Of a stretch of 64,000 nucleotides of DNA, positions 1 through 12,029 are shown piece by piece. This stretch comes from Vandiemenella viatica (taxonomy: Eukaryota; Arthropoda; Insecta; Orthoptera; Morabidae). Within the stretch, counting starts at the first letter, position 1. Every line of letters begins with the position of its first letter. The notes under the pieces were generated by a model. That model saw nothing but the letters and a program-made list of their open reading frames with translations, had not been told where the DNA came from and did not search any database. The position numbers were made by a program, and so were the translations under genes. The stretch spans positions 257,701,199 to 257,765,198 of the forward strand of contig JARYHS010009186.1 in the NCBI GenBank assembly GCA_031002005.1. Direction: 5' to 3'.

Positions 1-799
1 GAAGCCGCAATACGTGCTAAGTGCTCAACCCTGTGCAGCTCTGCTAGAGGATTTGTTCCTGGGTTTTGGCTTTTTTCACAGCCGTAGTTTTCTTACATTT
101 CATTGAAAGATTTGAATTTCGTTTACCCGGCATCTCTTAAAATTACTAATTTCAAGACTTGCGAATAAAAATTAATATAGTTTTAATTAATGGAAACTCA
201 AAACGTCAAAATATGATGGAAGCGACTAAACATCCAAAAAATTTACTAACATTCAAAGAGCAAATAAATACCTAAGTGGCCCAAGGGCGTTGATCTCGTT
301 AAAAAAAAATGCGAAACTAAAAATGTATATTTTGATTTGCGCTGAATATCTGAAAATTACTAATTATTTTTTTTTTTCTAAGTGAACTTAATTTGCTCTC
401 TGAATATTCATTTTGTTTTGAAGATATGTGGGTTCCATCAATTAATTCTGTTTTAAATCAGAAATTTAGGTATTATAGTAATAATTGATTCTTTTATTCA
501 TAATTTTCAGTGTTAATGTTCGTTTCTCTATCTGTGAAAACAGTTGACTGCATGTAGATCAGTATACTATAGTTTGTTCGTTTCGATCTATTAATTCTTC
601 TCTGAAATATAAATTACAATGTTAAAGTAGTATTCTGAATCTGCAAACAGAATTGAATGTAAATCACCACTCTGCTTGTCTGACTCTCCACTATCTGAAT
701 AAAACATTTATAAATTTTAAATATTTACTTCGAGCAATGCCATGTGTTTTGCTAAATCATCCAAGCTTATTAAATATCTTTTGATACAATATCATTATA
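1..799. other. AT-rich sequence without a recognised gene
   Basis: No reading frame of coding character, no RNA gene and no recognisable repeat is seen. It is probably old intergenic or repeat-derived DNA. Confidence 0.5.
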
Positions 800-1780
800 A
801 AGCGATACATGACGTCACTAAAATGGTGCTCGTGAAAGAAGCTTAAAATATTAATAATGTTTTAGTTCTCATTTTGGTCCAGGCTGCATTTCAACAAAGT
901 GATAAACTCCGCTAATAATACCGCTAGAAAATTAAAGCTTCTATCACTCGCGCATTAATACATTAGTAACGTGAATTATAATTTCAGATCGCTGGAAAAT
1001 AAATACTGAATACATATGAAACTACATTCATTATTGCAGTTACGTAATGAAAAAATTTATACTAAAATGCTTGTAAATTACAGTGTACAACGGAAAGTTC
1101 ATAATTCTCTACAACTCTAAGACAATTTTTGTTAATATTGCTGGTCAAGATTACATCGCGATAAAGTGACTGTTACTGCTCGTGATTTATGTAAGGCGTA
1201 TAATGAAATTAATTGTGATAGTAATTTATGCTACACTAATTAGGAATCTTGATATAGAAAATTCTGTTACTATTCTAAATCCAGTTCCAAGGTATTTAAT
1301 GTGTTGAGGTGTGTTCATAACGTTTGATTTTGTAGCGGCAACATTAGCAGAGATAGTGGTTAGTTTGAAATGCTTCCTGGACCAGAATGCTTTTGTTACA
1401 GTATAAAGCAGAAGTCATTTAGTTATTATTAGTAATAAATAAGTAGCTTTCATAAGCTCCGTGTAAATGAGGTGTATCGCGTTGTAAACGACTTGCAATA
1501 TTGCTTCATGAAACATTAAGTCTCTACGTTAGGCCATTAAATACATTCGTTTTAAGTGAAGGATTTACTGGAGTAGTTTACGTGGCGATACATAACGTCA
1601 CAACGTGACATAGTTCTTATGATATTTGCTTAAATAACTGATAACTAAATTTCTCATGTCATTGGCTGTGGCAAAAAGATTCAGTTTTCATTATGGTCCA
1701 GGCTGAATATCAATGTAACCACAATCTCCGCTAATATTGGCGCTACAAATTCAAAACCTCAACCACACGCGCATTGCAAC
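800..1780. repeat. Divergent two-copy direct repeat
   Basis: Several anchors recur in the same order about 780-820 bp apart. GCGATACAT followed by ACGTCAC lies at 802 and 1585. TGGTCCAGGCTG lies at 875 and 1694. CTCCGCTAAT lies at 907 and 1726, and a CGCGCATT motif at about 950 and 1770. The copies are diverged with indels. The TGGTCCAGGC phrase also occurs three times at 56.18-56.43 kb, so this is a dispersed family. No coding frame is seen. Confidence 0.55.
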
Positions 1781-2651
1781 AATTATTTTATCCTAAGTTA
1801 GCATCGTCGTGTATCGCGACGTAAACTTGAACCGGATTTATTAGATATTTGTAGAAATTGAACAGTAAGTAAATAGCACTGTTTCCTAAATTATAGTCTA
1901 CTATTTGTATTGATTTATACAAAAATTTTGAACAATAAAAAAGAATGTATAGTGGAAAAAGAAGACACACAGGAAATAAATTAAACCGAGATAGAATGGA
2001 AACCGTAACATTTTTATAAATACGACATTTCGAGCACCGGCATTTTGCACTTTTAGTAAATCAACTTTCGTGCTGGTATAATCATAGCATTTTAGGTTGT
2101 TTTTTTCCAAGCTCTGATTTTTCACATTTAGTATATTACGATCGAAATTATGTGCAATATTTGAGATGTCATATTATTTTATGTACGCAAATGAAGAAAT
2201 CTCTCTACGAACTTAACAACAGTGCCTACCTTTTTAATTTAAGGTTAAGTACATATTTATAATTCCTGCTTCCAAACTATTGTTTGTCAAGTACATCGGT
2301 TTTATGGCTTTTAAACTAAACACAAACTTGCATATGTAAGAAGGTTTTTCACTTAAATTTCTGAAAAGCAGTGTTTGCGATTTATGTAAAAAGCAAAGAG
2401 TAAACGTTACACGGCTGTCTACGAAGTAGGAAACTCTTTGTTGTTTGCGAATTGATATTAATGGCAATTTCTAAAAGAACTATGCGTTTTTGCGGGATAA
2501 AATCTATCCTATTGCACTTCGCACGCAATTAACTGACTTCATGCCAAATTTCATTTAAATATGTTGAGTTATTAAGGCGTGATTGATTGCCGACGTACAT
2601 CCAAACACACATCCGAACTTCTCGTTTCTCATTTATAGATATATAGATATA
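1781..2651. other. No supported gene
   Basis: Short open frames on both strands have biased AT-rich composition and no family resemblance. Nothing is called. Confidence 0.4.
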
Positions 2652-3475
2652 GACTAGCTGGTGGCCGCGACTTCGTTCGTGTTTATTAAGTTTGTCTATG
2701 TTACTACTTGCCAAATCAGTGACTCTCCAGTAAAACTCCCGCCAACATAGCTTCACACGTCGTTATTATTATTATTTTTTTTAACCAGTCATCAAATGAG
2801 TCTAAGCGCCAACGAGGTTTTCTAAAAAGCCGGCGCCCCTGGCTAAGAGAAAGCTGTATGGGCTCTTTTACTTCGTCGAGCAGATGCGTTACCTGGATAT
2901 GCTACAGGTGCGATTGTTTTCACAACTGACTACTGACGCCTCCACTTTCAACCTACAACAGAACAGAGGACATACGTGCGTGATTTTCTCAACAGAGAAC
3001 TGCCACATCGCTGGACAGGACGCCATGGTCCGAGTGATGTTCCTCCAGGTCGCCAGATCTGACCCCACGTGATTTCTTCTTGTGGGTTTATGTCAGGAGT
3101 CCCCAAACTTTTTATCCCGTCGACCCCTTCATAGAATATATGCCTTCTTATCGACCCCCCCCCCCCCATATTAAGTATTTTATAAAAACATTAAATAATT
3201 TTTGTCATTTCTGATGTTAAGCACTAAGGAGACATGCATAAAAACCCAATTAAAAAATTTATAGTTCCCATATCTTCTAAAATCCACCCAATAATATTTA
3301 CAAAAAGAGAGATAATTTTCCCTATTATTGCAATCTTAAAAAATAAAAATAAAATTATTGACAGATGGAAATTTGCCTGTAGTTCTTAAGCCGTACGTGT
3401 AATAAAACGTAAAATTCACAGTTTTTTTTTTTTTTTTGAAAATTTAATATAAATTATATTGGTTGGATAAACCTA
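2652..3475 (+). repeat. Left arm of a large inverted duplication
   Basis: This stretch recurs in reverse complement at 15236-16047 with very few differences. It begins with ACTAGCTGGTGGCCGCGACT. It covers the mariner relic and the first part of the hAT-like element inserted in it. The arms are about 12 kb apart. The terminal motif is also found, degraded, at 25851-25878, so the outer edge may be the end of a repeat family rather than a rearrangement breakpoint. Confidence 0.8.
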
Positions 3476-4277
3476 TTACTGTCACCTTGCGACTACTATT
3501 GAATACCTTAAAATATGTTAACACACCTTTTTATTAAAATAGTTGATATTAGTGGCACGGATGTATCTGAAGAGCAGCAGTAAAATTTTTGATATTCGGT
3601 CGCAAATCACAACGGTTTTCCAGGTTCAATCCGTTCCTCTGTTTTGTTAAAATTTCGTTCGCGTGGTTAAAACCAGCTTCAACCACGCAAGTAAGAAATG
3701 TTCGGCCTCTGCTCTGAGCTTGGGGTATTTAGTAGCAATATGAACATTGCTTCCAAAATTCAAGGAGATTTTTAGTTTTTAACAACACTTTAGCTTCGAG
3801 ATCTACACATATTTCAATCAGCTCATCTTCTAATCCGTATTTCGAATTTTTATTGGAAAATTTCCATTTTTTCTTTGTACAGTTTAACTGACCCTCTTTA
3901 GTATTAATCGACCCCCTTTCGACTTTTGTGTATTAATCGACCTATTGGGGTCGATATGGACCACTTTGGGGACCCCTGGGCTATGTGAAGGACAAAGTTT
4001 AAGCACTCCCAATGCCAATAATTCTTGAAGAATCACGGGAATGGATCACTGCTGCAGTGATAGAAACATGCTATCGAACATATGGACGGAACTGGATTAT
4101 CGTTTGGATGTGTGCCGGTTGACTATAAAGGACGCACACACTGAACATTTATAGTATGTACCAGGAACTTGGTGAGTTTATGTATATTTTCTTGTACCAC
4201 TCCTCTTGGTAGGTCATATACTTTTCAGCACACAGCATTTTGAAACCTGATTAATCATTTGGGCTAATCCTGTATAA
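2820..4277 (+). pseudogene. Mariner-like transposase relic, split by an insertion
   Basis: Fragments in shifted frames match the transposase at 30148-31200. They include SYLDMLQ, FNLQQN (the second catalytic Asp region, altered), ELPHRWTGRHGP, SPDLTPRDFFLW (third catalytic Asp motif) and, after the insertion at 3094-3978, YVKDKV and a C-terminal remnant ending in HTEHL. Frameshifts and stops make it non-functional. The right edge, near ATCCTGTATA at about 4277, resembles a mariner terminus. The relic belongs to the same broad family as the intact element but is far older. Its 5' limit is uncertain. Confidence 0.75.
3094..3978 (+). mobile_element. hAT-like non-autonomous element (about 885 bp)
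   Basis: The ends are CAGGAGTCCCCAAA and, reverse-complemented, CAGGGGTCCCCAAA, which is a typical hAT terminal inverted repeat. The flanking octamers are GTTTATGT and GGCTATGT. They fit an 8-bp duplication of the GGTTATGT that encodes GYV in the mariner transposase it interrupts. No transposase is recognisable inside. A truncated copy of the same element is part of the inverted duplicate at 15236-15610. Confidence 0.75.
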
Positions 4278-4559
4278 CCTGACCACCAACGCCTCAAATT
4301 TTTGCATAAGCTCTATCGCAATTACTAATAATAATGAAAGTAGTTACGTGAATGAGATACGCAACAGGGATTAATGTGAACAATAGAAGGAATTAATATA
4401 CTTAATGGTGATAAACAGAGGCTGCCTGATGCTTTTTAGAGGATAATTCCCGCCGCGGCAGGGAGATAAGTGAATGTGAAAGGTCACTTATCACTCTACT
4501 CGTATCAGACTTAAAAACTTGCCCAAACCTTTTTTGTTCAGTTTAAGTGTGTGGTCTTT

Positions 4560-4950
4560 ACCTTTTTTTTTATGAAATCTTGTCTCATTACATCATTTGG
4601 CTACGAATATCTGCATTTGGGATGAAGCTTAATCTTAAGACTGCTACGCTTATTAGAAATACTATGACCACAAACTGGCACTCGATCTCATGCATAAGGG
4701 AGCGGCGAAAATTTTCTTTTGTGGATAAGGGTGCCATGGAATGGAACAAATAAATCAAGTGAAGTAAAGAATAATTTGCCAAAAACGCCGAAGGAATTTA
4801 AAATTAAAATTTGTAAATCGCAAAAGTAAATGTGGGGAGGAATTTTAACACTCAAATCATACAAGACAATTAAAAATATAAAATGTAAAAAAGGAGTAAT
4901 TAGATGGCAGGGAATTCCCACTGGAGCGTGTGGTCCATCGCAATTGAATT
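4560..4950 (+). repeat. LINE family A, 3' fragment
   Basis: It shares the 3' untranslated sequence seen in many other copies in the window. It ends with CACTGGAGCGTGTGGTCC followed by a CGCAATTGAATTAAT tail. It contains the WHSIS and FVDKG coding remnant also seen near 20560. It is 5'-truncated, as is usual for non-LTR retrotransposons. Confidence 0.75.
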
Positions 4951-5025
4951 AATAACATAATAATATCTGTGGTTTCTTTCCTCAAAATGAAAAGAGGTTG
5001 GTCAGTGACAGTGCTGCACAACTTT

Positions 5026-5026
<1 letters not shown>

Positions 5027-5082
<56 letters not shown>

Positions 5083-5316
5083 TAACAGTTTAACGTCCCT
5101 TTTTAACAACGTGGTCTTTAGAGACGGGAAAGGATGGGGGCAAGGAATGGGAAGGAATTCGGCCATGGCCTTTTGAAGGAAGCATCCCGGCATTCACCTG
5201 GAGTGATTTGGGGAAACCATGGAAAACCCAAATCTGGATGCCCGGACGGGGAATTCGAACCGCCGTCCTCCCGAATGCGAGGCCAGAACGCTATCCGTTA
5301 CACCACCACGCTCGGT
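5027..5316 (-). mobile_element. tRNA-derived SINE with poly(A) tail
   Basis: The minus strand begins at 5316 with a tRNA-like head. It has a box A-like TGGTGTAACGG at 5306-5296 and a box B GGTTCGAATTCC at 5261-5250. The body follows, then a long poly(A), seen as a T run at 5027-5081. An exact 11-bp target duplication, GCACAACTTTG, flanks it at 5016-5026 and 5317-5327. This shows a complete insertion. A diverged second copy lies at 54135-54382. Confidence 0.9.
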
Positions 5317-5327
5317 GCACAACTTTG

Positions 5328-6040
5328 AGCCTTTGCACTTACTGCAATCTTACGTCACATTACATTTTCTTTGCAATTAAAAATAAAAGTCGTGGCGGGA
5401 GTCTTGATTGGAGCACGATGAAATCAGATTTTTTTTCTGTCATCACTGCATAACAAAACGTTGACCGTCTTCATCAAGATGAAGATTTGGATTGATGAAA
5501 TAAAATTTCCACTCTACATATACAAGAGTTACTTTCATGGGAGCAGTAAGACATGCAGCTGAGGTTTCAGGGGCCTCATAGCAACTTATTATTGAAAAAA
5601 ATTAATTCTTTCAAAATGTATTATCGATCTTTTTTTCTAGTTTCGATTAGGGCTGATATAAATTTTCTCAATAATTAATATTTAACTGATCGATGCAAAA
5701 ATAAAATACTCGTACAGTTTCGTAAAAAACTCAGGATTGAGAGTTTATTATTTTGTCTGTGACGAATACGACTTTTAGAATTCATGATGTATGCCCGCAA
5801 AAAACCTCAACAGTAGATCCTTTGGCATCTGCTTCACAAAAAAGAAACGCTGGACAGCTGTTAACTTCTCACACTACACGTGAGGAGGCAAGAAAGAAAC
5901 CGCCATGAACTACGGTACTTAATGACAGATTGTTATGATTGATAACGATGCTACTACAAACTTACGATAATTTAAATTAATGGAGATGGAGCATATGTTA
6001 TTGTGAGAATTCCCCTACACACCAATTTTTCCTCTTTCTT
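5328..6040. other. No supported gene
   Basis: AT-rich sequence without long frames or clear repeat similarity to the rest of the window. Confidence 0.4.
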
Positions 6041-6299
6041 GAATTTTTTTTTTGTCTTATTTTATCGAGTGAGATTTCTCCACCCGCCTACTTTGGCTTT
6101 AACAAATTTTAATTTTAAATTCTTTCAGCGTTTCTGGTAAATTATTCACTTTCCTTGGTAATCTATTCCAATACCTGACTTCATTCCATCTTTCCCATCT
6201 CCCTTACGCCTGGAATCGAGGCCAACTTTTGGACATGATAATCTCTTCCCTTCTTTGTGCTACTCTCAATTCCTCCATCAATATCTATCTAACTTTATC
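6041..6299 (-). repeat. LINE family A fragment running into the gap
   Basis: The minus-strand sequence matches the 3' coding end of other family A copies, with the same landmarks as 45.9-46.2 and 54.95-55.2 kb: the CTTTCAGCGTTTCTGGTAAA phrase and the following CTTGGTAA...TATTCCAAT segment. The sequence gap truncates it. Confidence 0.7.
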
Positions 6300-7299
6300 N
6301 NNNNNNNNNNNNNNNNNNNNNNNNNNNNNNNNNNNNNNNNNNNNNNNNNNNNNNNNNNNNNNNNNNNNNNNNNNNNNNNNNNNNNNNNNNNNNNNNNNNN
6401 NNNNNNNNNNNNNNNNNNNNNNNNNNNNNNNNNNNNNNNNNNNNNNNNNNNNNNNNNNNNNNNNNNNNNNNNNNNNNNNNNNNNNNNNNNNNNNNNNNNN
6501 NNNNNNNNNNNNNNNNNNNNNNNNNNNNNNNNNNNNNNNNNNNNNNNNNNNNNNNNNNNNNNNNNNNNNNNNNNNNNNNNNNNNNNNNNNNNNNNNNNNN
6601 NNNNNNNNNNNNNNNNNNNNNNNNNNNNNNNNNNNNNNNNNNNNNNNNNNNNNNNNNNNNNNNNNNNNNNNNNNNNNNNNNNNNNNNNNNNNNNNNNNNN
6701 NNNNNNNNNNNNNNNNNNNNNNNNNNNNNNNNNNNNNNNNNNNNNNNNNNNNNNNNNNNNNNNNNNNNNNNNNNNNNNNNNNNNNNNNNNNNNNNNNNNN
6801 NNNNNNNNNNNNNNNNNNNNNNNNNNNNNNNNNNNNNNNNNNNNNNNNNNNNNNNNNNNNNNNNNNNNNNNNNNNNNNNNNNNNNNNNNNNNNNNNNNNN
6901 NNNNNNNNNNNNNNNNNNNNNNNNNNNNNNNNNNNNNNNNNNNNNNNNNNNNNNNNNNNNNNNNNNNNNNNNNNNNNNNNNNNNNNNNNNNNNNNNNNNN
7001 NNNNNNNNNNNNNNNNNNNNNNNNNNNNNNNNNNNNNNNNNNNNNNNNNNNNNNNNNNNNNNNNNNNNNNNNNNNNNNNNNNNNNNNNNNNNNNNNNNNN
7101 NNNNNNNNNNNNNNNNNNNNNNNNNNNNNNNNNNNNNNNNNNNNNNNNNNNNNNNNNNNNNNNNNNNNNNNNNNNNNNNNNNNNNNNNNNNNNNNNNNNN
7201 NNNNNNNNNNNNNNNNNNNNNNNNNNNNNNNNNNNNNNNNNNNNNNNNNNNNNNNNNNNNNNNNNNNNNNNNNNNNNNNNNNNNNNNNNNNNNNNNNNN
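6300..7299. other. Assembly gap of exactly 1000 N
   Basis: A run of 1000 undetermined bases. The round number indicates an artificial scaffold gap, so the real distance is unknown. Any protein drawn through it is meaningless. Confidence 0.99.
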
Positions 7300-7355
7300 T
7301 CAGCGATCATGATTTTCCTTTTTTACACTTGTTAATACCTCTTCAGGAGGTAATT

Positions 7356-7399
7356 ATATTTATTATTATATTATATTATATTATTATTATTATTATTAT
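7356..7399. repeat. (TAT)n / TATTA microsatellite
   Basis: Imperfect run of TTA, TATTA and ATT units immediately after the gap. Confidence 0.9.
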
Positions 7400-8858
7400 G
7401 TTCGGACGTTGACCATTCGAGATCGTCTGTGTGTACTTTCTCTTCATGGACATAATGTTCAGTGATTGGGAAAATAAGTGGTTAATGTTTGTATATCTAC
7501 CATCTCTTCATAATGCGGAATCTGTTTAGCCGGGGAGGAGGCTACCTGAAATATGCATAAGTATATCAATTAAATATTTAATTTATCTCTGTGCAGTTCA
7601 AGACTGCCACTCAAAATCGTTGCAATTAATTATTAAAATTAAAGTCAGCAAAAAATAACTCAGTGCTAACATCATTCACTGTTGTAATATAGTTGCATTA
7701 TAACAATGATCCTCCAGGGCATCACTATGACTTGAGACATCTTTCGATGTTTGATACACATTTACTATGTACTGGTATCGTCTCTGTCTTCCTTTTATAC
7801 CTTTAACTCCCTTAAAACTCAACATAAATTTTTAAAATTTTGCACTGCGAACGCCTAAGGTAGAATACAGGAGATATTTGCAAGATCAAGCCCCGCTGTG
7901 ATGATTTGTGATCCTAAAACTCATTTTATGGTCACAAAAGACCTGATAATCTCTCTCGTTCGGCTGCCAAGTATTAACCTCTATTAATAAAATTTAGCAG
8001 CCTCTCATTTTTCAATGAATTTTTGGTTTAAATCGACAATAAGAGGTCCATCAATGATGAAAGTCAGGAAATAGATCCGTTTTTTTGTGGAATCGATTTC
8101 AAACATTTCACAGGAAAAATCGTTATACTAAATTTGTGACCTGACAAATATTTTACATCCGTGGCGATGCCCGAAACACGGTTTTAATGTAACAATCGTT
8201 TGTCAGCGATGAAAAAACTTCGAAAATTAAGTTGCAGTTTTTTTTATAATCTACGGTTTCTTAGCGAACGAAGTAATTGATTGTTAATTCATAACAGGAG
8301 AAAGTTTCTTGATGAACCGGTTTTATCTTCTGAGCTGACTTTAACAGAAGGCTAAAGACCAGACGATTTAATAGTCCATAAATTTCTGGCGGCATGGTGT
8401 CTAGTCTCCGCCCTTTCTCCAGAGACCAGAGTAGATAATGTGATGATAATGGAAGCGACGCCACTCACTAATGCCCGTAGTATGGTCTGTGGACGATCTT
8501 TTATTAGCACATGGAGGCCCATATCAGCTCGTAAAAATAATGAATTAATTCACTCCGAATTCCGATAGCCATCTCGTTCAGCTAGTGGTATAATATGCCA
8601 CTGGAAATACGGAAAGCAAGCTTTATTTTAAAACAGATGTGTAAATGTATTTAAGAATGCTTTTCATAAACAATATATGATATCATTCAGTAAATTTGGT
8701 GTTCCAGAGAATAATGTTACCACGTATTCTGGCTTATAATTGAACTCAGTAACAAGATAATTATATAGGCTGTGAACTTTAAGCAACTACGTTTAAAGAA
8801 CCTTAGTTTGGCTATTTAGCTGATTTCTCATATCAGCCAAAGAAGGTAGAAGTATTGG
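7400..8858. other. No supported gene
   Basis: Unassigned AT-rich sequence. One 67-codon minus-strand frame near 8.3-8.46 kb has no recognisable family and no splice context that would support it. Confidence 0.35.
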
Positions 8859-8916
8859 TGTTTATGAATTAAACACTGTCTATTAACAACTTTTTTTTTT
8901 AATGTTTCTTTCACCA

Positions 8917-8952
8917 GACGCGTTTTGCCTTTTTGGAGTGGGACATCATCAG
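8917..8952 (-). ncRNA. Hammerhead-ribozyme-like core (degenerate)
   Basis: The minus strand reads CTGATGA, then a TGTCC...GG(C) arm, then CAAAACGCGTC. Compared with the hammerhead core CUGANGA...GAAA...UH, the first G of GAAA is changed to A-rich sequence, so self-cleavage is unlikely. Combined with the sister arm at 9222-9258, the ancestral stem II would have been GTCC/GGAC. Confidence 0.45.
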
Positions 8953-9221
8953 TGTTGGGAAAATTGTGGTGGCTATAACATATCAGTCCAGAACAGCACT
9001 TTCTGCATTTTTCTGGACTGGTATTCCTTTCTATAAACATTACAAACCAGTCAGTGTATGATCACAACAAGTGTCTGTTCAAAACAAATAGTAGAAAGGG
9101 AAGTGTATGAAAGATTACAGAGATAAATGTTAAATTATAGAAAGGGAATACCAGCCAGAAAAATGCAGAAAGAGCTTGTTCTGGACTGATATGTTACTAT
9201 AGTCACAACAATTTTCCACTG

Positions 9222-9258
9222 CTGACGATGCCCCCATTCCAAAAGGACGAAACGCGTC
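9222..9258 (+). ncRNA. Hammerhead-ribozyme-like core
   Basis: CTGACGA is followed after 20 bases by GAAACGCGTC. Both invariant blocks, CUGANGA and GAAA, and a GUC cleavage triplet are present. The upstream CACTG can pair with the downstream TGGTG as stem I. Stem II is partly degraded. The very short stem III matches the type known from Penelope-like retroelements. Confidence 0.5.
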
Positions 9259-9366
9259 TGGTGAAAGAAACGTTAATAAAAAAAGTTGTTAATAGACGGA
9301 GTTTAATTCATAAACATTTATGCAACAACTGTGGATCATGGCCAACTCCAAAGTTATTAGAAGTTG

Positions 9367-10188
9367 AAATGCTCTATCTACTCCCGTTCTGAGTGAGCAC
9401 TTTGTAATGATTATAATTTGATTTCTCAGTTTAATTCATTTAATTAATTACTATGATTAAATGATTCAAAGGGCTCCCTTCCAAAAAGGGGAAGATTAAA
9501 GGACAGAGTATTGCCTCACAATTGAACAGGACCATAAATGAAATTAATTAAAGACAACTGTATTTTATTGTAGCAATAAGGAATAAAAAAAATACTAAAT
9601 TAATCTGAAATACATTCACAGGAATCATTATTAAAACTTGGAGTACTGTTCCACAAGGGCGCAAGTTGGTTTATCAATAACCAATTCCACGGCTAGCTCA
9701 CTGAAGTATAATGGATGATTGGAGACTCAATAAGCAATTTTCATTGCTGTCAGGGTCGCACTGGGTTTTTAATCACTATGGCAGTGAGAGTTACTTATTT
9801 GCGGATGCAGTACATTACCATCGTTGATGCGCAGCTGTAAGCAGTATACAATACGATCACTCATGCAAACTGTATTCGTAGCACCATACAGAAACACTGC
9901 CGTACCACCACAGCTCTCGTCCTTCACGTGTCACGTTTGGCAGCCATCTCCCACTCGAACACCCCAGCATGCAGAAGGTAGACTCGCCTACCCCCTCCTT
10001 TCCCTGAACGTGCATACTTCAAGGTCTTTCTATTGTGTGTTTCCCGCTAGCTGACAAGCCGGCACCAGCCTGAAGGAGTCCTTTGTCACCGAATTCGATG
10101 GCTATAGGCACATTCACTAAACGCAAAACTTGGCATTTTTAATCACCCTTTCTAATGAAAAATGTGGTGACTTTTTGAGATCACCACA
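9367..10188 (-). repeat. 3' LTR
   Basis: Near-identical to 14418-15235, with TG...CA ends. It holds a few extra bases relative to the other LTR, for example a duplicated CACGT segment near 9936. It follows the internal region in transcription order. Confidence 0.88.
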
Positions 10189-11745
10189 TAGCCTCCAGTC
10201 CACATTAAAATTTTATTTGTGTAACACAGAAATAAAATTTTACGTCACACGCCTTCTTCCCTGAATCACTTTATATTTTGATGGTTCATCTAAACGTCTG
10301 CCCTTTCTTTCCTGGCTAGTTTGACTTGTCCCTTCACAGAACTCCATTTTATGAAACTACCTTTTTTTAATTATATCTATATTCTTACAAAATATTTCAT
10401 TTTCATTACTGGCAAAACTCTGTTTGAGTAGGTTACTATCATTGTAACAAAATTTAATTATGCAACCTATTAACAAATGGAAAGTTAACATATCAGTCTA
10501 GCCAACGGATACAAGAAATGCATAACTTATAACGAGAAATATACAAATGTTGAACCGTTATGTGCCAACCTTGTCTAGTAAATAGCATCAATTATAATTA
10601 ACCATTAGGTATGTAATACAGACTAAAACATATATACAACACTATGATTCAAATTTAGATGTATATATAAACATCACTAAAACTATAATCTGTTACCACT
10701 AGTTCTGGTAACAGCCTCAGCCGCATTCATTATGACAAATAATTCCACATCCACAATTAGAGCTTTGTCATCCTTAAAACAATGAAAATCTAACATTTTT
10801 TTCCTAACATTTAGCATAAATATGTTCACCAACAGGTGAACCTTTAGTTCCACAAAAAGAAACTTTAATTATCTAGACACATAATGCCTTAAAGTCTACA
10901 AAAAAAATGCGTTTAATTTACCTTCATTATCAACATATTTCTAATCATAAACATCTACCCATTTCCTCAAAATACATACTTTTGCTTCAAATATTTGTAA
11001 AGGTTACTCCCATTGTATATTCACAATTAAGATGACAATTCTATTCAATTTATTTATTTACTCTCTCCTTTATTTTTATGTGCTGTTCCATTTGATAGTG
11101 CGAGTATTCTTCTTACAACATCATTGAGTAAGACTGGAAAAGACATTGAGTTAAATCCGCGCACCCAGTAAGTGTGGAAAGACTACTTAACAATTACGTT
11201 ACCTTACAACTCCCACAGAGCTACACATTTATTTATTCCTTTATGGTCACAACAGTCCTAGACCTTAGCGGCTTGAGCACTAGTGAAGAATTACCTAGGG
11301 AAACGAGTCCGTAAAAAAAAAATTAATAAAAAATTCATGGTGTTTTATCACACCGAACCTTGAAACATGCAATCGGATTGCTTCGGGCGCTTATTTTTAA
11401 TTACTTTGTGGACTTACATATCATTGCCACTAATGAGAATTTTGCAGCCACTTAAGTCATATCCGTTGCTTATTTACTCCGACATCTATTCTTTTCGTCC
11501 GAGCAAACAAATTAAATTCACCAAGGTAACTTCCTTCCTTCGGTAACCATCTAACAAGACTCAAGAAGTGTTTTTACTCCTTCCCTACAAGAGTTGTTTA
11601 ACTTCATCTTAGCACACCCCTTAGTAATTGTATATCATTCTCTCTCATGGATGGTAATTAAGTTTAGAAATGTATAGTCCATTAATGACGATATCAAATC
11701 GTTAACAAGACTTTTCACTTGTCAATACATCAACTCCCTTACACA

Positions 11746-11776
<31 letters not shown>

Positions 11777-12029
11777 TTAACCCAATATCAAACCCAACAA
11801 TAGAAACATGTGCACTATCAACTCACATTTTTAAATTAAAATTATCATATCAAAGTATATTTGAACAGTCTACTTCAAATATTGTAAAACAAATTGTTTT
11901 TCTTTATCATGTAGACATGTGAATTTAAAATGCGTTGCAAACTGTATAATTTTGAGGATATAAGTATGTAATCTTTAACTATAATTATTTTTTTTTTTTT
12001 TTTACAACTAGTGGTGCCCTTTGAAATGC
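10189..12029. other. LTR-element internal region without pol
   Basis: About 1.8 kb between the gag relic and the 3' LTR, where pol would be expected. No frame with RT, integrase or protease motifs is found on either strand. It contains a (TTA)n run at 11747-11776. Replacement or loss of pol defines the element as non-autonomous. Confidence 0.6.

Larger units (their letters stand above)
8859..9322. repeat. Foldback repeat with hammerhead-like cores in both arms
   Basis: The left arm (8859 to about 9038) and right arm (about 9135-9322) are inverted copies. Shared landmarks are TTTATGAATTAAACA, GTTGTTAATAGAC, ACGCGTCTGGTGAAAG and TTTTCTGG(A)CTGGTATTCC. Each arm carries a CTGAnGA...(G)AAACGCGTC core (minus 8952-8917, plus 9222-9258). 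The arms have diverged independently. This resembles terminal regions of Penelope-like retroelements arranged head to head. No coding sequence is preserved. Confidence 0.7.

Noticed and set aside
5002..5193. Poly-lysine frame
   Set aside because: Product of the SINE poly(A)/T run.
6229..7412. Long open frames across 6229-7412
   Set aside because: They exist only because the 1000-base N gap has no stops.
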